In this document: piece by piece, positions 63,168-64,000 of the stretch
Layout of the letters: each line of letters begins with the position of its first letter
How positions within the stretch are numbered: the first letter of the stretch is position 1
Assembly: GCA_963842575.1 (NCBI GenBank)
Contig: CAWJGS010000008.1
Coordinates: 35,884 to 99,883 of the forward strand
Reading direction: 5' to 3'
DNA length: 64,000 bases
From: JACDER01 sp963842575
GTDB taxonomy: Bacteria; Actinomycetota; Thermoleophilia; Gaiellales; Gaiellaceae
Notes under the pieces: model-generated
Told to the model about the DNA's origin: nothing
The model's database searches: none
What the model saw: only the letters and a program-made list of their open reading frames with translations
Program-made: the position numbers and the translations under genes

Positions 63168-64000
63168 TCAGCTTCCCCGCTGGGGCGTGGATCCGGCGGA
63201 TACCGGGATTGGCCTGGAGGACGAGGCAGGTCTGAGCCGTACCACGGCGTCGAGCCCTCCCCCCGTTGCCGGGAGAAGCTCGACCTCACCGCCGTCGGCG
63301 ATCACGAGCCTCTTTACGATCGCGAGACCCAGGCCGGAGCCCGAGCCGTCGATCCCCTTCCAGAACCGGTCGAATGCGCGCCGCCGGTCCGTGTCGCTCA
63401 TGCCCGCCCCCTCATCGACCACGTGAAGCTCGACCCAGTCGCCCCGGTGTGTCGCCGAGACCTTGACGGAGGAACCCGCGGGCGACACCGTGAGTGCGTT
63501 CGAGATCAGGTTGTCGAGCACCTGGTCGAGCCGCTCCGGCGACATCCGGACGTGCGCGTCCTCGGCCACGACGGCCTCCAGGTGGAGGCTCTGCTCGGCG
63601 GCCAGGTCGGCCCAGGCCTCGAGTCGCTCCTCGACTGCCCTTCCGATGGAAACAGGCGGGCCCGGTGCTGCGCCGGCGTCGGCGCTGGCGAGAGCGAGCA
63701 GGCCGCTGACGAGGCGTGAGAGCCGGTCGACCTCCTTCAGCGCGCCCGCGAGGGTGTCTTTGGAGGCGTCTGGCTCCAGGTTCTCCAACCGAAGCCGGAG
63801 GGCGGTGAGCGGCGTCCGCAGCTGGTGGGAGGCGTCGGCAACGAAGGCCTTTTGCGACTCGAGCAGCTGCTCGAGCTGCGCCACCGTCTCGTTGATCGAG
63901 CGTGCGAGTGAACGCACCTCGGGCGGCCCTTCCTCCGCAGGCGCGCGCACTGATAGATCGCCCTCTCCAACGGCGACTGCGGCCGCCTCGACTTCGCGCA
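63168..64000 (-). CDS. Sensor histidine kinase, N-terminus beyond window
   Basis: The frame enters from the right edge with a HAMP-like segment (VGEGDLSVRAPAEEGPPEVRSLARSINETV), then HisKA with DASHQLRTPLTALRLRLENLE (phospho-His) and HATPase with LDNLISNALTVSPAG, DEGAGM and GSGLGLAIVKRL. This is the membrane-bound EnvZ/CusS-type layout; sensor loops are not visible. A regulator gene would be expected to the right, upstream. Confidence 0.92.
   Translation of the reverse strand, partial: REVEAAAVAVGEGDLSVRAPAEEGPPEVRSLARSINETVAQLEQLLESQKAFVADASHQLRTPLTALRLRLENLEPDASKDTLAGALKEVDRLSRLVSGLLALASADAGAAPGPPVSIGRAVEERLEAWADLAAEQSLHLEAVVAEDAHVRMSPERLDQVLDNLISNALTVSPAGSSVKVSATHRGDWVELHVVDEGAGMSDTDRRRAFDRFWKGIDGSGSGLGLAIVKRLVIADGGEVELLPATGGGLDAVVRLRPASSSRPIPVSAGSTPQRGS

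Noticed and set aside
1..64000. CRISPR array or rRNA genes
   Set aside because: No regularly spaced direct repeats and no rRNA-like stretch seen; the CAAGGGC cluster is too short.

Overview
The window is a high-GC bacterial chromosome segment. Use of GTG/TTG starts, tRNAs without encoded CCA, many secreted DUF11-type proteins, MmpL and MarR genes and three copies of a small CECG-motif protein point to a deep-branching actinomycete, most likely class Thermoleophilia. This placement is an inference from gene content; no rRNA or other marker is present.

Layout. 1-9.7 kb: a truncated nuclease, a lysozyme-like exoenzyme and a secreted CARDB/DUF11 protein, then gatCAB, a cold shock protein, folD, a diiron protein, HMG-CoA reductase, two CECG-family genes and tRNA-Cys. 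9.7-18.5 kb: secreted M36 metalloprotease, a sensor kinase/regulator pair, STAS and thioredoxin-like proteins, MobA, an MmpL transporter, a third CECG gene. 18.5-29.5 kb: MarR regulator divergent from a formate dehydrogenase operon whose catalytic subunit has an in-frame TGA with a SECIS-like hairpin (selenocysteine), biotin ligase, MFS transporter, a tiny secreted peptide coupled to a second M36 protease, and FdhD. MobA, FdhD and the dehydrogenase together form a molybdenum/selenium formate oxidation module. 29.5-35.5 kb: a branched-chain amino acid type ABC system with a permease-ATPase fusion, and an EamA exporter. 36-42.5 kb: the most unusual locus. It holds a DUF11 protein, an HprK-like kinase, a gingipain-family (C25) protease, a PqqD-like domain fused to a Tat-like signal and a six-cysteine knottin-like tail, and a NTP_transf_5 protein; a duplicated C25 3' end with its downstream leader lies just upstream. 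42.5-54.6 kb: secreted proteins, tRNA-Gly, RNase H, GST/ALDH, cupin, GFA protein, EF-G paralogue, tRNA-Trp. 54.6-64 kb: an island-like tail beside tRNA-Trp with an HYR protein, an HD protein, a multicopper oxidase carrying two metal-binding inserts, a flavin monooxygenase, DUF4396, an intact IS481-family element, Hsp20 and a partial sensor kinase.

Sequence quality. At least nine recognisable genes are broken by single-base shifts (folD, both M36 proteases, histidine kinase, birA, MFS, GST, ALDH, multicopper oxidase, hsp20). The protein resumes in the next frame with no loss of conserved sequence, so most are probably assembly errors rather than decay. I give full gene spans and state where the frame changes.
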